Part shown: piece by piece, positions 45,222 to 57,560 of the stretch | How positions within the stretch are numbered: position 1 is the first letter of the stretch | Layout of the letters: every line of letters starts with the position of its first letter | Assembly: GCF_000003195.3 (NCBI RefSeq) | Contig: NC_012876.2 | Span: 3,421,935 to 3,485,934 of the forward strand | DNA: 64,000 nt | Direction of reading: 5' to 3' | DNA from: Sorghum bicolor | Lineage: Eukaryota; Streptophyta; Magnoliopsida; Poales; Poaceae | Program-made: the position numbers and the translations under genes | Notes under the pieces: generated by a model | Seen by the model: only the letters and a program-made list of their open reading frames with translations | What the model was told of the DNA's origin: nothing | Databases searched by the model: none

Positions 45222-48200
45222 GGCCGCCGCCGCCGCCGGCGGGTAGGGTCGCGGCGAAAGGGATCCCGTGTGTTGGTGCCGTGGAAAAGCGGGAACGGAT
45301 GGAAGCGTCCCGTCGGCGTCGGCGTCGAGCGAGCCTGCGTGGCTTCTGCTTTTGATGCGGGAATCGAAGGCCGGCCGGACGAGGGGAACGAGAACGAAAG
45401 CGACCGGATGGATGGATGGATGGTGGGTGTCGGCAGCGCTGGCCCGCCGCACCGGCACCGGAATGGCCCTGCTTCTGCTTCTGGACGAAGCAACCAGAAA
45501 GGACGAGGAGGAGGAACAAGACACGGGCCGCACCCCGCCGGGTTGCCCACGCCACGCGGCTCTTGGAGCTGGGCCCGGTTGTGGGCTGGCGGTGGAGACT
45601 GACCTGACCGTTGGGCCATTGCGGCACCTTGTCTGGGCCGGACGGACGGGAGGCAGAGAAGAGAAGGCACCGAATCCGTACTGGGCGAGCCCATGCACCC
45701 GTACCGTACCCATGATGATGACTTGGCTGCTGTGCCAAAAATTCGTGCGCCACGGCGGACGCTACCTGACCGGAACGAACGCGGGCGATAACGACGACGC
45801 TGACGTGGAAAAAGCGACCCTGCATCAGCACCTTACGTGGCCGGTGGCGCGCCAAGCTCTTGTGGACACGACCACGCTGCCTCCGCGCGCGTGACTCCAC
45901 GACACGCACACACGCATCATAGTATTAATTAATTAATTAATTAGTAATAATTTTGGTAATAATAAATAAACATGCTGATGGATTGGTGGTGTGGTTGCCA
46001 TCTCATTCCAAAACACAACCATACAAATTAAGATTGTAGTACAATACTACAAATATATTGTACTTACAATAGAGAGAGAGAGAGACACACACACACACTA
46101 GCTAGAGATAAGACAATGAGGATCACGTTATCCATCCCTGTATTCAGCATCCACATCATCGCCGTCCGAGACCACCGCGTACCTCTCTGTCACCATGCAA
46201 ACATGCATCAACAACGGCAGCCAGCCATATACCACAACTCAGCACGGTCCGTTGTCTTTTTTTTTTTGGACGATGAGCCACCACCCACTCCTCAGTGTCA
46301 TGGCCCCCAATACTAACCCAATGCAATCATGCACCTATTATTATAAAAAAAGAAAACACGTAAGACCCTGTGTTGGTTTTTTTTTATTAAATTTTAGCTA
46401 GCTAAAAATATTTTAGTTACTGTGACTAGTGAGACTAAACTATCTTAAGTTATTTTTAGTTAATGCGTTTAAAAATTTAGCTACTAAAGTAACTAAAGCT
46501 TAGCTAATAAATTTTAGCAAGGAGAATCAAACAGGCCTATTGTCTATCCGTTTTTTTTAATGGTCCAGATCCGACGTCAAAGGCGAATCTGCTAAAAGTT
46601 TACAAGTGCCGTTTTTTTTTTATTTGACACAATCAGAGTCTGAACAGATCGTATCCAGCACCACCAGCGGGGTCTTTTCACCCTTTTATATCCAATTTTC
46701 TCTACAAAATAATCATATGGACACATGGGTGTGGGTACAATTTCTAAGGCAAAAATATCAACTGAAAAAGTTATGCGTAGCGAATATGCCAATTGAAAAA
46801 GAATACATGTACTTGTATCACAGGTCCCTTAATCTACAGAGCCATGCAATTTTATTTTTCTTTTTCTTTTTTTTTTATGATGGAACAAAGATGCGGAAGA
46901 AAGAGGTCATTTGTTTTGTCAAACAACCACAACCACCTCATGAAAGCTCACACGCCATTGTATATTAACTCACAACATAATCTTTGTTCAAGGCATCAAT
47001 TAAGAAAGTGTAATTTAATAGCGAACAACTCATTGCACAAGTAATATAGGGGCTGTTTGATGCTCACTGTAACTTGCTATGACTAAAGTTCGGCTGCCAC
47101 AGATAAAAGGCTGACGTTTGGTTCCTCGCCTTGTCATGCGGTCGCTACTGTTTTTGCTTGCACTGTGCTGTGGCGAGTGTGCCAGCCGAAACAATCGCCA
47201 CAAAAGTGTGGCGCAGGCTGCTATAATTTAGCCAATTGCCCAGCACGCGTTGCAGGCAGAAAGTGAGGCTCGACCATGAGCTTTGTTGGAACCGAAAAAT
47301 AAATAGGGACGGAAATCGATATTTATGGAAGCTAGAAATGGTGAAACCGTAAATATAAGTTGAAGTATTGGCTAGCTTTTGTGAAAAATGATAACCCAAG
47401 CCCTCCAAGTTTGCTTGTCCTATAGACTTTTTACTCAGCCAAACACTTCTAGGTGCCACGTACCATTGCTACTATCCTAAATAGACTCAAGATCTCGTGG
47501 CGCTACATATATAACAACATGTGCGATAACATCGATGCGTTTGCCTTAAGGAACACAACTAAGGCTAGCCTAGCATTAACTCATGAATTAGCTAACTTGT
47601 TTCTTTTGGCTTGGGTGCCTTAACTCATTGCAATTGTTGCCAAATCTAATTCAACTTTCACAGTAAATTGAGTACTGTCAAATTAACCAAGCTAAAATGA
47701 GTTATTATATTTTGACCAATCTTAGCTAGACAAAGACGAAAAAACAACTTACCAAACTTTATGAATAACTGAAAACAACTGGTTATTAAAAAAATAAGGA
47801 AAATAGTTAAGAACAAGCAACTCATATTTTAGTTAATAACGGAAAATACTTTCTTTTTCTCTTATACTTTGCGTTGGCATTCCAGTCTTACTCTCTTTTT
47901 TTTTTTGCACCCCCTTCAACCTCTAGATTGGCCAATTTCATGAAAAGATTGAGAGTTAAAATAGGGATATGGAGCCGTTGAAGGATAGTTTTTTTAAATC
48001 TTGGAAAAAAATAAGATTGGAAGTGATTTTGGAAACTTGTCCACTAGAAAAAGGATTTCCTTCCACTCAACGGAAAAAAAATAATTGCCAGCTCAGCGCC
48101 GCCCGCCGTATCCCTCCCCACCTCTAGTACAACGCTTTTCCTTTCCACAAATAAATACGGCCCATCGCTCCCAGAAATAAAAAAGAAAAAACAAATCCGG

Positions 48201-48285
48201 TAGAGGATAAAAAAAAAATCCACAGGAGAGAGAAAAAAAAATTCCTCTCACCTCCACCAACCCTAGCCAATCCTCCTGCTGCGCC
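45222..48285. other. Divergent intergenic region: esterase promoter side and MYB gene promoter side
   Basis: 45222-45900 is very GC-rich and is the 5' leader and promoter area of the minus-strand esterase gene; long frames there on both strands overlap each other and are composition effects. 46368-46537 is a decayed relative of the Tourist-like element at 51594 (shared TTAGCTA, TAAATTTTAGCAAGG.). 47050-47450 is unassigned. 48080-48285 is the leader of the plus-strand MYB-related gene. The two genes are divergently placed about 3 kb apart, too far to assume a shared promoter. Confidence 0.55.
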
Positions 48286-51145
48286 ATGACGCGGGACGGC
48301 GTGCCTCCGGCGGCGCCCCCGCCGGTGGCCGGCTCCGGCTCTGGCGGCGCGGTGGCGGCGGCGGGCGACGGGCCCAGGCGGTGCTCGCAGTGCGGGCACC
48401 ACGGGCACAACGCGCGCACCTGCACCGCGCGGCCCGTCAAGCTCTTCGGCGTGCGCATCGGGGACAAGCCCATCCGGAAGAGCGCCAGTATGGGGAACAT
48501 CGCGCACCTCGCTGCGGAGGGCAGCGGAGGAGGAGGAGGCGGCGGCGGTAGCAGGGAGGAAGGGTACGGCTCCGATGGGGAGCGTCCGCACAAGAAGCGA
48601 GGTGAGATGGCGGGCCGGGGGACAGGGTTTTTGGTGAATCGTGATCCCTCTGTTTACCCTAATCTTTTGTGTGTTTTAGCCGTGAGTTTCGTTTGGTGGT
48701 TTCGTGCTTGTGTTGGGGAGATAGGCATTGTTGTGCGAAAAATGATGCGATTTTGATGCTCATCGCCGTGATGGTTGCGTCGCTCGTTTTCGTTGGGAGG
48801 CAAGAATCGTAGGTTCACCGTTCACAGTTTGTTGAAATTGAAGGTTCGATAAGAATCGTAGGTTGACGATTTTTTTGAAATTAATGGTTATTTGCGATTT
48901 GATTCGGTTGCTTGCTGGGAGAAGTTGAAGTTTTGCTTCCTGATTCGATTAGATTACCTGCTGGAGAATTTGGGAGGTTTGGTCGTGTCACTCTGTTCCT
49001 ATTTTGTCAGGTGCTCTGTTATCTTTTTAGGATCTTCAACGAATAATGAGGAGGTTAAGGTTTATTTGGTTGTTCAAACATATATTGTTTTTCTGATTTC
49101 TGGTTTCTGCTGACTGCTAATGTCAAGGCATTGAATTTTGTTGTTAAGATGTGACTCTGGTGCCTACTGTTGTCAATTTTTGCTTTAAGTCCTTTTTGGT
49201 TGTTTCAGGTTAGTTGTCTCTTTTGGTGTGTCCTATGTTCATGCATCGTGTGTGTTGCAACTTATTTATTGGGTACCGCTTGTACATTGTGTCTGACTGT
49301 TTGTGCTGTTGTCATTCAGGTTGTTGCCATTTGAGGTTGGTTGGTTGAACAAACTTTGTGTTGCAGGCCACAATAAAATTGATCTCCTGTTATACTATTA
49401 ATTTGGTTGCATATTTGTACCATGTGTGATAATACAACCATTATGTGCTGCTTCGTTCCTATGTATGTTTCATATATGATTGTTTTAGTTGGATTTCTAT
49501 AATAACCTCAGTATTACTTCAATACTGGTCCATCAGGAACTACACATCGCCATTGGCACTCTGCACTATGTTTCATATGATTGGTTGGTTGTTCCAATTT
49601 GCATAAACTAAAATGTCATGTTTTGTTTTGGTGACAGGTGAGGCATGGACTGAAGAGGAGCACAAGAAGTTTCTACTTGGCTTGAATAAGCTAGGGAAAG
49701 GTGATTGGCGTGGTATATCCCGCAATTATGTTATTTCAAGGACACCTACTCAAGTGGCTAGCCATGCACAAAAGTATTTCAATCGCCAAACAAATGTGCA
49801 TAGAAGAAAGAGAAGATCAAGCCTATTCGATATGGTGATTGATGACGTGAGCATCTCTCTCTCTCTCCCTCCTCCTAGTAACGTATTTGTAGGTGCATCT
49901 TGCAAAGAAGTGCAGTTGCTTGCACTCGTGTAAGCATTCCTCTTCACCTGGTAACGTATTTGTAGGTGCATCTTGCAAAGAAGTGCAGTTGCTTGCACTT
50001 GTGTAAGCATGCATATTCTTTTCCTTTTGTCGGTAGCTGTTGTGTAGGCAGTTTTTTTTTTTTTTGCAGCAGATGTGCTTAAATAAATGCTTGCATAGGT
50101 TCTATGTTTTCATATGTTTATTCTTTTTTCTTGTCGTTCTTGTTGCATTTGCTTCTGCTTACATAGACATGCTTCCATATATTCTATTCTTTTTTGCATG
50201 CTCATGCTTGACTTAGCTATGCTTATCCCTCACCTTTTTAGGTTTTACCTCTGTGGCATTAATATCCGCTTACCTAGACATTGCTTCCGTAGGTTTCATT
50301 CGTTTTTGCATGCTCATGACTTAATTATTCTTATTCTTCCAATACCTTTTGCCTTCTTTGTATTATGAGTGTAATACATAGTGACGCCTTCTGAGTTCCT
50401 TATTACTGTGGCACCTCATTTGCTTAGTATGTCTGTTTGTTGGAGCTCCTTATTATCTTTGAAGTATTTATTTATTCCTTCATTTGCTTATGAAAGTTTG
50501 TTGTGTTTTTCTTTTCAGTCGCCTGATCAGCTTCCGCTCTCACGTTCATCGTCACAAGAAGTGGAGCAGCAACATTTAGATGATCCACAGCCTGTTGCAG
50601 CCCTGCCTGCCCCTGTGGTCTCTCCAGCTACTGTGGTACCTCCTTCTGTTCCTGTGGAAGTGCCTGCTTCAGTTCCAGCGCCCGTTCAAGTCCCAGTTCC
50701 AGTTCCAGCTCAAGTGGTGACATCTCAGCCTATGGAGCAGGACTCGGTTGCCTCAAGTTCAAGTGCTGGAGAGGCAGGGGCTGTGATGCCAGGAGCCATG
50801 CCCCCCTATCTTTATCCAATGATGATTCCTCCTCCCTACTACCATCCTGCATTTGTTCCAGTGCCCTGCTACGGTTATGTTCCGTTTTACTATGGGCCAC
50901 CAGGTGTTGCACAAGCTCCACATGAGGTTGTCAAGCCAGTGGCTGTGCACTCAACACCCCCATTAAACGTCAAAGACCTTTACAATATGTCTGAATTGAG
51001 CCTGAAGGGTGACTCAGATGCAAATGGTGGAGTGCCTGCTTCTCCCTTGCCTCCAAAGCCAATTGGTGGACCAGAGAGGCAATCTGCTTTCCATGGAAAA
51101 GGTACCAGTGGCTCGTCAGGCGGACTAATTCCTGCAGTCAAGTGA
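48286..51145 (+). CDS. MYB-related transcription factor with zinc knuckle (MYBS3/KUA1 type)
   Basis: Three exons, 48286-48601, 49638-49846 and 50519-51145, with GT-AG borders and matching phases, give 383 aa. Residues 33-46 form a CCHC knuckle (C-X2-C-X4-H-X4-C: Cys33, Cys36, His41, Cys46). KLFGV at 52-56 matches the (R/K)LFGV repression motif, followed by KSASMGN, also conserved in this family. Residues 107-155 form the single MYB repeat, with Trp109, Trp129 and the signature SHAQKYF (147-153), then [11 protein letters not shown], a likely nuclear localisation signal. The third exon encodes a Pro/Val-rich low-complexity tail. Relatives (rice MYBS3, Arabidopsis KUA1/MYBH) bind I-box/TATCC-type sites and usually repress, in sugar, cold or cell-growth control; this gene's targets are unknown. 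The start is the ATG at 48286. No defect is seen. Confidence 0.92.
49878..50011. repeat. 73-bp tandem duplication in MYB gene intron 2
   Basis: GTAACGTATTTGTAGGTGCA starts at 49878 and again at 49951, with about 60 bases nearly identical in each. It begins 31 bases after the exon 2 donor and does not alter coding sequence. Confidence 0.9.
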
Positions 51146-51593
51146 CTTTGATTCTGCTCCTAAACATGCCTTCATGTGTATGTAATACTTAGAGAGGATA
51201 GCCCAATCATAATAGCCTGTGCTGGTAAAATGGTGTCGTGGTTTCTTGCAAAATATCTATACTGCTCATTTTAGTTCTCACCAGTTTGGAAGTCATGATC
51301 TGTGGGTAAATATATTGTTAGTTTGTCATTAATTTAGCAATATTCTTCTGTTTTTTCCCCTTCAGTTTGCCCCAATTTTATCCATCTACTATCACCAAAG
51401 TTATCAATCGTGTATTATTTGGTCTTATTCTCCAGTTTTCTTCATCATCCCCAAAGTTAACAATGGTGTATCATTTCCTTGCTTTCTTTCTGCACATATT
51501 TTGTTGATTTTTTTTTCACTTTTACAATTAGTTACTAGTCAGTAGTCCTGTTCGTGAAGAACGTACCATTGTGCAACATCTGCTTATTCTTAG
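51146..51593. other. 3' flank of the MYB gene, no further feature
   Basis: T-rich DNA that includes the likely 3' untranslated region. I see no open frame of interest. Confidence 0.6.
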
Positions 51594-51748
51594 GGCCTGT
51601 TTGGTTCCCCCTTGCTAAATTTTAGCTACTCTTGGGTGACTAATGGAACTAAACTATTTTAGCTTATTTTAGTCAATGTGTTTGGAACTTTAGCTAAAGT
51701 GACTAAAGTTTAGCTCGCTAAAATTTAGTAAGGAAAACCAAACAGACC
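51594..51748. mobile_element. Tourist-like MITE, 155 bp
   Basis: The terminal repeats are GGGCCTGTTTGGTT and, inward from the right, GGTCTGTTTGGTTT. TTA target duplications flank it (51591-51593 and 51749-51751). The interior is built from TTTAGCTA/TAGCTAAA-type repeats. TTA duplications fit PIF/Harbinger-derived Tourist elements. Confidence 0.88.
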
Positions 51749-52073
51749 TTAGATTTTCTAGTAACACCTGAATTCACAGATTGTTTTTGCAATGGCTAAT
51801 AGCATATGACAAACAAAACTTTTTTTTCTAATCAGGTGGTAGTAGCACAGTGCAAAACATCACAACGTTTGTATCATGTTTCCTTGACGAGTGTGTCTTT
51901 GTCCCCAAGTAATCTACCCTTGAATGTTGGGAATTTTGTTGTTAATTTTGTTGTTTTGCCACACCAAGGTTGTGGATTTATGCTCCTTCCTCATTCTTCA
52001 GCTCCGGTACTAAATTTTGTGCTCCTGGTGTCTCCAATTCCCTATTTGTGTAGATTGGTAACGGAGTCCATGT

Positions 52074-52171
52074 GACCATTCCTCACACCAAATCATCTTC
52101 TCTCACTCCACTTTATATATAAGACCATTCCTCACACCAAATCATCTTCTCTCACTCCACTTTATATATAA
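52074..52171. repeat. 49-bp perfect tandem duplication
   Basis: GACCATTCCTCACACCAAAT starts at 52074 and again at 52123, with identical sequence through CACTTTATATATA. The units lie inside copy 1 of the segmental duplication. Confidence 0.9.
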
Positions 52172-53502
52172 AACTGAGAAATGAACTATGAATCGTGGTG
52201 CCTTGTCCCCTATATATATAAGTGGGGTTATATTTACATTGATTCCTATTTACCAACCGTCTGTGGAGAGACATGAGCCTATAAAACGGAACAACTGATC
52301 CTCACTTACTCTCTCAGTCTGACGTCCTATTTTTTAGGCTCGAACCAATAGGAACTTTGAATCTTTGGACACATTTTATACCAGGCAGTTCTGCACCAGA
52401 CAATTCCATTGAATTAAGCATCCTACGCTCTTTTTTTTTGAGTAACCATCATATATTCATCTCTCTTCATATGAAATAAATGCTGTATGCATCACCCGAG
52501 GATTAATTTGATGCAGCAGCTGCTGCATTTTTGTTTAAGTTTTATGTCGTTCAGTAGGTAGCATGTCTGAACTGGATCAATAGTTCATCTTTTGCATCCA
52601 CAGTTTTGGCATATCAGGTGGTGAATATGGACACATTATACCACTGTGCCATAGATTGATGACCAAAAAACACACTCGAGACACTAAGGAAGTGTACACA
52701 CCTTGTGCCTGCTGGACTAAATTCGCTCTTTGTTTTCACTTGCTACCACTAGCAGTAATCCGTTAGTAGGTACGGTAATGCTCAAGTTTTCTGGTGCACA
52801 TAATACATAATCAAAATCTATAACCTGTTATCTGCAAGAGAGAAACCTGAATTTTCTTTTCAGGCACATTGCTTACGGCAATTGCCAATAACTGCTTATG
52901 CAATGGTCAAGAAGAAAACTCCTTCAAAGCTACTAGCAGTTGCAGTGTTTAGGCTCAGAGGTTGAAGATGCTGAACTCGTTCAATGGAAAGTAAAGACTT
53001 CCTTGTTCTATAGTGCGCCCTTTCTCGAGCTATTCAACTATATTTTCTGCTCCAGGTGTCTCCTATTTTTAGTAGACCTTATTGTAAGTAGCTAATGTTG
53101 TTCATTACTCTCATATTTCCTACCCTTCATCACTCACCAAAATAAATGTATTTGGCATTACAAAATGGAGAAATGAGGTAGTTAGCAGGCAACTATGCAT
53201 ATATCAGAGCATGAGGAAGCATGATTTATGTGCACTGCTCCATATATCTATACTTGTGGTCTGGGTCTCGCAAAAAAAACTATACTTATGGTCTATGGAT
53301 GATGATGATTCATGAACCACTTTCTATATATGTCATTCCAGTTCAGACACAAGCATATAGAAATACAATGGCTAAGACCAAAAAACTCTTCTAATCAGGT
53401 GTCAGTACCATAGTGTAAAACATCATAATATTTGGATGAGGTACCCTTGACGAGTGTTTTTTTGGCACAGCCCCCAAGTAATCTACTCTTGAATGTTGGC
53501 AA

Positions 53503-53649
53503 TTTTGTCCCGCTTTGGCATACATCACAAACTAATGATGAAGTGAGTTTTGTCCCACTTAGCCATACATTACAAACTAATGATCAAAGGAAAGGAAGTT
53601 TTGTCCCTCTTTGCCATACATTACAAACTAATGATGAAGGTAAAGGTTG
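53503..53649. repeat. Three-unit tandem repeat, 45-51 bp
   Basis: Units start at 53503, 53548 and 53599 with TTTTGTCCC and contain CATACATTACAAACTAATGA. Unit lengths are multiples of three, so one frame reads a repeated FVPL.HT.QTND motif across all three. The enclosing frame (53432-53833) has no recognisable domain. Confidence 0.85.
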
Positions 53650-55894
53650 TGGATCTATACCCCTTACTCTTCTACCTACTCGAACTTATTTTTGTGCTCC
53701 TGGTGTCTCCAATTCCTTGTTCGTCCAAACTGGTAATGGGGTCTATGTGACTATTCCTCACACCTACTCATCTTTCTTCCTTCTCTCTCTCTCTCTCTCA
53801 CTTGGCTTTATGAAATTGAGAAATGAACTATGAGTTGTGTTGCCTTGCACATAAGAAGCACAAGGAAGTTGGGCTGGCTATATTTACGTTGCCCGCAATT
53901 CATATACCAACCGCCAATGGAGATATATACAAGAGCATATATATGTACATGACTATATTTACATTGCTCCCTATTTGTGTACCAACCGCCAGTGGATATA
54001 CATGTACACACACGCATATAAAAGGGAAAAATTCAACCTCATATATGTCAGTCTCAAAGTCTGGCATCCTATTTGTCAACCTCGAACCAATAAGAACTTT
54101 GAAACCTTCGACATATTTTATACCAGAGAACTCTCTGTATCTGACACCTCCATTGATATGTATATCATACATTTCTTTTATTTGTGAGAGTAATCATCAT
54201 ATATTCATGTCTCTGCATCACAGATGGTTAATTTGATGCAAAGACGATTAAAAAAAATCTTACAACATTAGAGCTACTGTGCTCAGTCCCTAATTGGAGT
54301 AGCTGCTTGTTGTATTCTTGTTTTTTTCATATCATTCAGGGAGGTAGTATGTCTGAACTGGATCAGTGGTTCATCTATTGCATCAACAATTTTGCCTTGT
54401 TTTTTTTGGACAACAACAGGAGGGGTTACCCCCTACTGGTTGCATATATTTGAAAAAAGCTGTATATTGTATCCTGAATTTCTACTTGACACCGATTTTG
54501 CCTTGTTATTTGGTGAATATGGGCACCTTATACCACTTCGCAATATACCGACAACCAAAGAACACACTCCGATCAAGACATAAGAAAGTGTGCACACCTC
54601 ATGCTTTTGTAATAAATTCTGCAGTCTATGTTTACATTTGCAAGCACTAGTTACCTATCAGTACATAATATGCTCCAGTTTACCATTGCACAACACCACC
54701 TAGTTGAGCAACTTTGGGTTTTCTGTCTCCTCAGTGCAGAAAATACATATTCAAAATCTCTAACCTGTTATCTGCAAAAGAGAAATTTGAATTTTGTTTA
54801 TGGCACATTGGGAGTTTCGGACGTTGCTTACAGCAACAGCCAAGAACTGCTTAGGGAATGGTGAAGAAGATAATACCTTCAAATTAATCCTACTCACATG
54901 GTAGCGGGGCAGAATTATGTTTGACTTTGCCAAGGAAGATTCTATTCACTAATTCCGTACACAACTATGAGCAGAGCTCGAACACTAAAAATTTAAAACA
55001 TAGACTGTATTTTAGATTACACTTTCTACTATAAATTCTATGCTTATAGATCGGACATCAGACATAAACAGTGCGCCTCTGCCATAGGCTAGCCACGGTG
55101 AAGACTATCGAGGCCGAAGAGAGTGAACTCGTCAACTACAAAGTCATGCAAGACTTAGCTCTACAGTCCACAGCCCCTTCTTGAGCTATTCAACTTTATT
55201 TTGCACTCCCGGTGCCTCTTATTTCGAGTAGACCTTACTGTAGGTAGCTAGTACCATTAATTAGCCTTATTTTTCCTACCCTTCACTCATGAAAGAAGTG
55301 TTTATGGCTTTACAAAATGAAAAAAAACGAGATAGCATGCAAGCTAAACCATGCATATATTAGAGCATGAGGAAGTGGGCAGTATGTACAATGCTCCATA
55401 TCTGTATAGTTATGGCCTATCGCTAATGGTTCACCAACCGCTTGCTAGTAAGACATGAGCATATGCAATTGTTATATATGTTATTAAAACTCAGAAGGGG
55501 TGGGGAGTGTATGATCATATTCTCACTTTAAATTCATTATACGCATCAATTTGCTGTCCTGTATATGTCAGCCTGAAACTAAGAGGATTCCTTCAACACA
55601 CAGTATTTATCAGACAACGCAATGGCAGACAACATTACTAATGTTCTTCAATGACACATGGTGTATTCATTGTTTCCTGATTAGTTTCTCCAAAAAAATG
55701 AGTAAAGGTAGTGCATTGGTTGTGATCACTGTGGTCTCTTTGTCCGTGATTGCAACTATTTCCTCTTTGCGTTTTGTTTTTCATACCATTCATGCACTTT
55801 GATCAGCGCACACGAGCATGCCTCAATGGATAGCGCACAATGTGGACCCACAAAAATGCAATGTGAACCAATCACTAACGGAATCCCTGGCTAT

Positions 55895-56220
55895 GCCGTG
55901 AGCCGGAGACTTTGCCGTGTGCATCCCATCGGGCACACGGCAAAGATAACTTTTTGCCGAGAGCCACAAACCCGGCTCACGGCATACTAAAAACTCTCGG
56001 CATAAAACGTCTTCACCGTGGGCTAAGCATGGAGCACACGACAAAGGGTAAGAATTTGCCGTGAGCCGAAGTAAAGCCCTCGGCAAAAAAAGAAAGACAC
56101 GACATATGTATTCTTTGCCGTGAGCTCCATGCAGGCGCACGGCAAGGGGCTGACGTCGTTGATGGGCATCGGCCGCCGTCAAATATTTTGCCGTGCGCCA
56201 CGCTGGGCACATGGCAAACC
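55895..56220. repeat. CACTA-type subterminal repeat cluster (TTTGCCGTG units)
   Basis: At least ten units of TTTGCCGTG(A/T)GCC or the complement GGC.CACGGCAAA occur in both orientations within 330 bases. This motif is known from subterminal regions of grass CACTA elements. I found no CACTA terminus or transposase next to it, so it is an orphan end or a truncated element. Confidence 0.65.
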
Positions 56221-57375
56221 TCATCGACATACTCCATGTATGCATACATACCTAACATATATATCACCTTAGATAGTCTAGTATGATCATATACTTCATC
56301 TACATACATTTCGTTCGGTCATATACACCCTAGATCTAGAGATACAGATATGGGAGTAACTACTCCTATATATACATATATATACACACACACACACCAA
56401 TTTCTTATGCTCTTGTTTCAATAGAAGGCACATGGAAAAATCATCATCCACAAGTACAGAGCTCGTGTGCTCATTTCTCCACTTTGTAAAACTAGGGCAT
56501 TTGAGGAGTAGAAAACATAGGGGTGGGTATGGATGGCATTAGCTCTCTTACCGCACGATCTAATTGGAATTGGAGACACTAGGATTGCAAAATAAAGTTC
56601 GAGTGTTGGACACACTACTACAATATTCTTTTCGCAAGCGGAATAAAAGGGTAATACCTCACATAATCATCATCTGTGTAGTAGTGACATTCACAGAGCA
56701 AGGGTGCACCTTATATCCATGAAGTCGTCATATTCTTTGAACTTGGGAGAAGTTACCTTGGGTCTACTAGATATTGGAGAGGCCAGATCCGTGGTGAACT
56801 ATGGCAGCTATCTGCCAATCGGCTGAACCCTAGCTCTCCTGCTCTTCCCCTAGCTACCTTCATAATATCTCTGAGGTACTATTCCTGTAAGGAAGACAGA
56901 TATGCTCTATGATCACACAACACACATGAATTGATGAATTGGGTTGTGGGGAACAGACACCTCCTACATGTATTTACCTCAAATTGTCCCTACCCTAGTA
57001 TGCATTACCCATCACAATGGCCCTCCTAGATCAACAAACTCACACAACACACATCTCTCATGGTCGTGAGCTGATGGCTAGTTTATGTTCGGTGGTGAGT
57101 TTGAGTTTCTACCCAAGCAAATAGGCATGATAGAAAAGGAATTGGCTAACTACCAATGGCCAGTTTCTTGTTTGACATCACATTATCAATTATCCTTTGA
57201 ATTGTAAATCTGTTATGCGCTCTTCACGTCACTTCCTAACACTGAATCATGCTTCATTGCAATGCTGGTAGTGGTATCTTGTTAGGAAAAGGTACACAAC
57301 TAGGGTCGAGGCTACGTGGGCATAGCATCTCAGTAACTCCCTCTATTACTTAGACCTATGTAGATAGTTCTTCAA

Positions 57376-57560
57376 TTGTTGGATTTTTTCAATCTTCTTT
57401 TTCCTCGAATACACAAAAGATTTGCGTATCATTGCTATTAAGAAGAAAAAAGTTTGCAGTACAGACAACGTGCATATAACGCGTGGTCTAGCATCTGAAC
57501 CAACCTAGTAGACTGAACCCTAATCTGATATTACAAAATGGGACAACCATCGTGCGAACA
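57376..57560 (-). mobile_element. LINE 3' end fragment
   Basis: TCGAATACACAAAAGATTTG then CGTATCATTGCTATTAAGAAG on the plus strand is the complement of a grass LINE 3' end. It is the mirror of the plus-strand LINE tail at about 60935-60985. Confidence 0.55.

Larger units (their letters stand above)
51790..55500. repeat. Two diverged tandem copies of a 1.6-2.1 kb segment
   Basis: Copy 1 (about 51790-53330) and copy 2 (about 53340-55480) share, in order, CCTTGACGAGTGT, CCCCAAGTAATCTAC, TTGTGCTCCTGGTGTCTCC, CGAACCAATA.GAACTTTGAA, GAACTGGATCA, a GCACATTG and TTGCTTAC segment, and GAGCTATTCAACT. Weaker relatives lie at about 55555-55800 and 63180-63550. Frames are not kept between the copies. The source sequence is unknown; a fragment of it reads weakly like a retroelement protein. 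No gene is called. Confidence 0.7.

Noticed and set aside
44944..45909. Long frames on both strands around esterase exon 1
   Set aside because: Composition effect in the GC-rich leader. Only the frame that starts at 45221 splices to the other nine exons in phase.
53432..53833. Protein-coding gene with peptide repeats
   Set aside because: The related copy at 51840 does not keep the frame, there is no recognisable domain, and the frame ends in a Ser/Leu simple repeat. Reported as a finding only.
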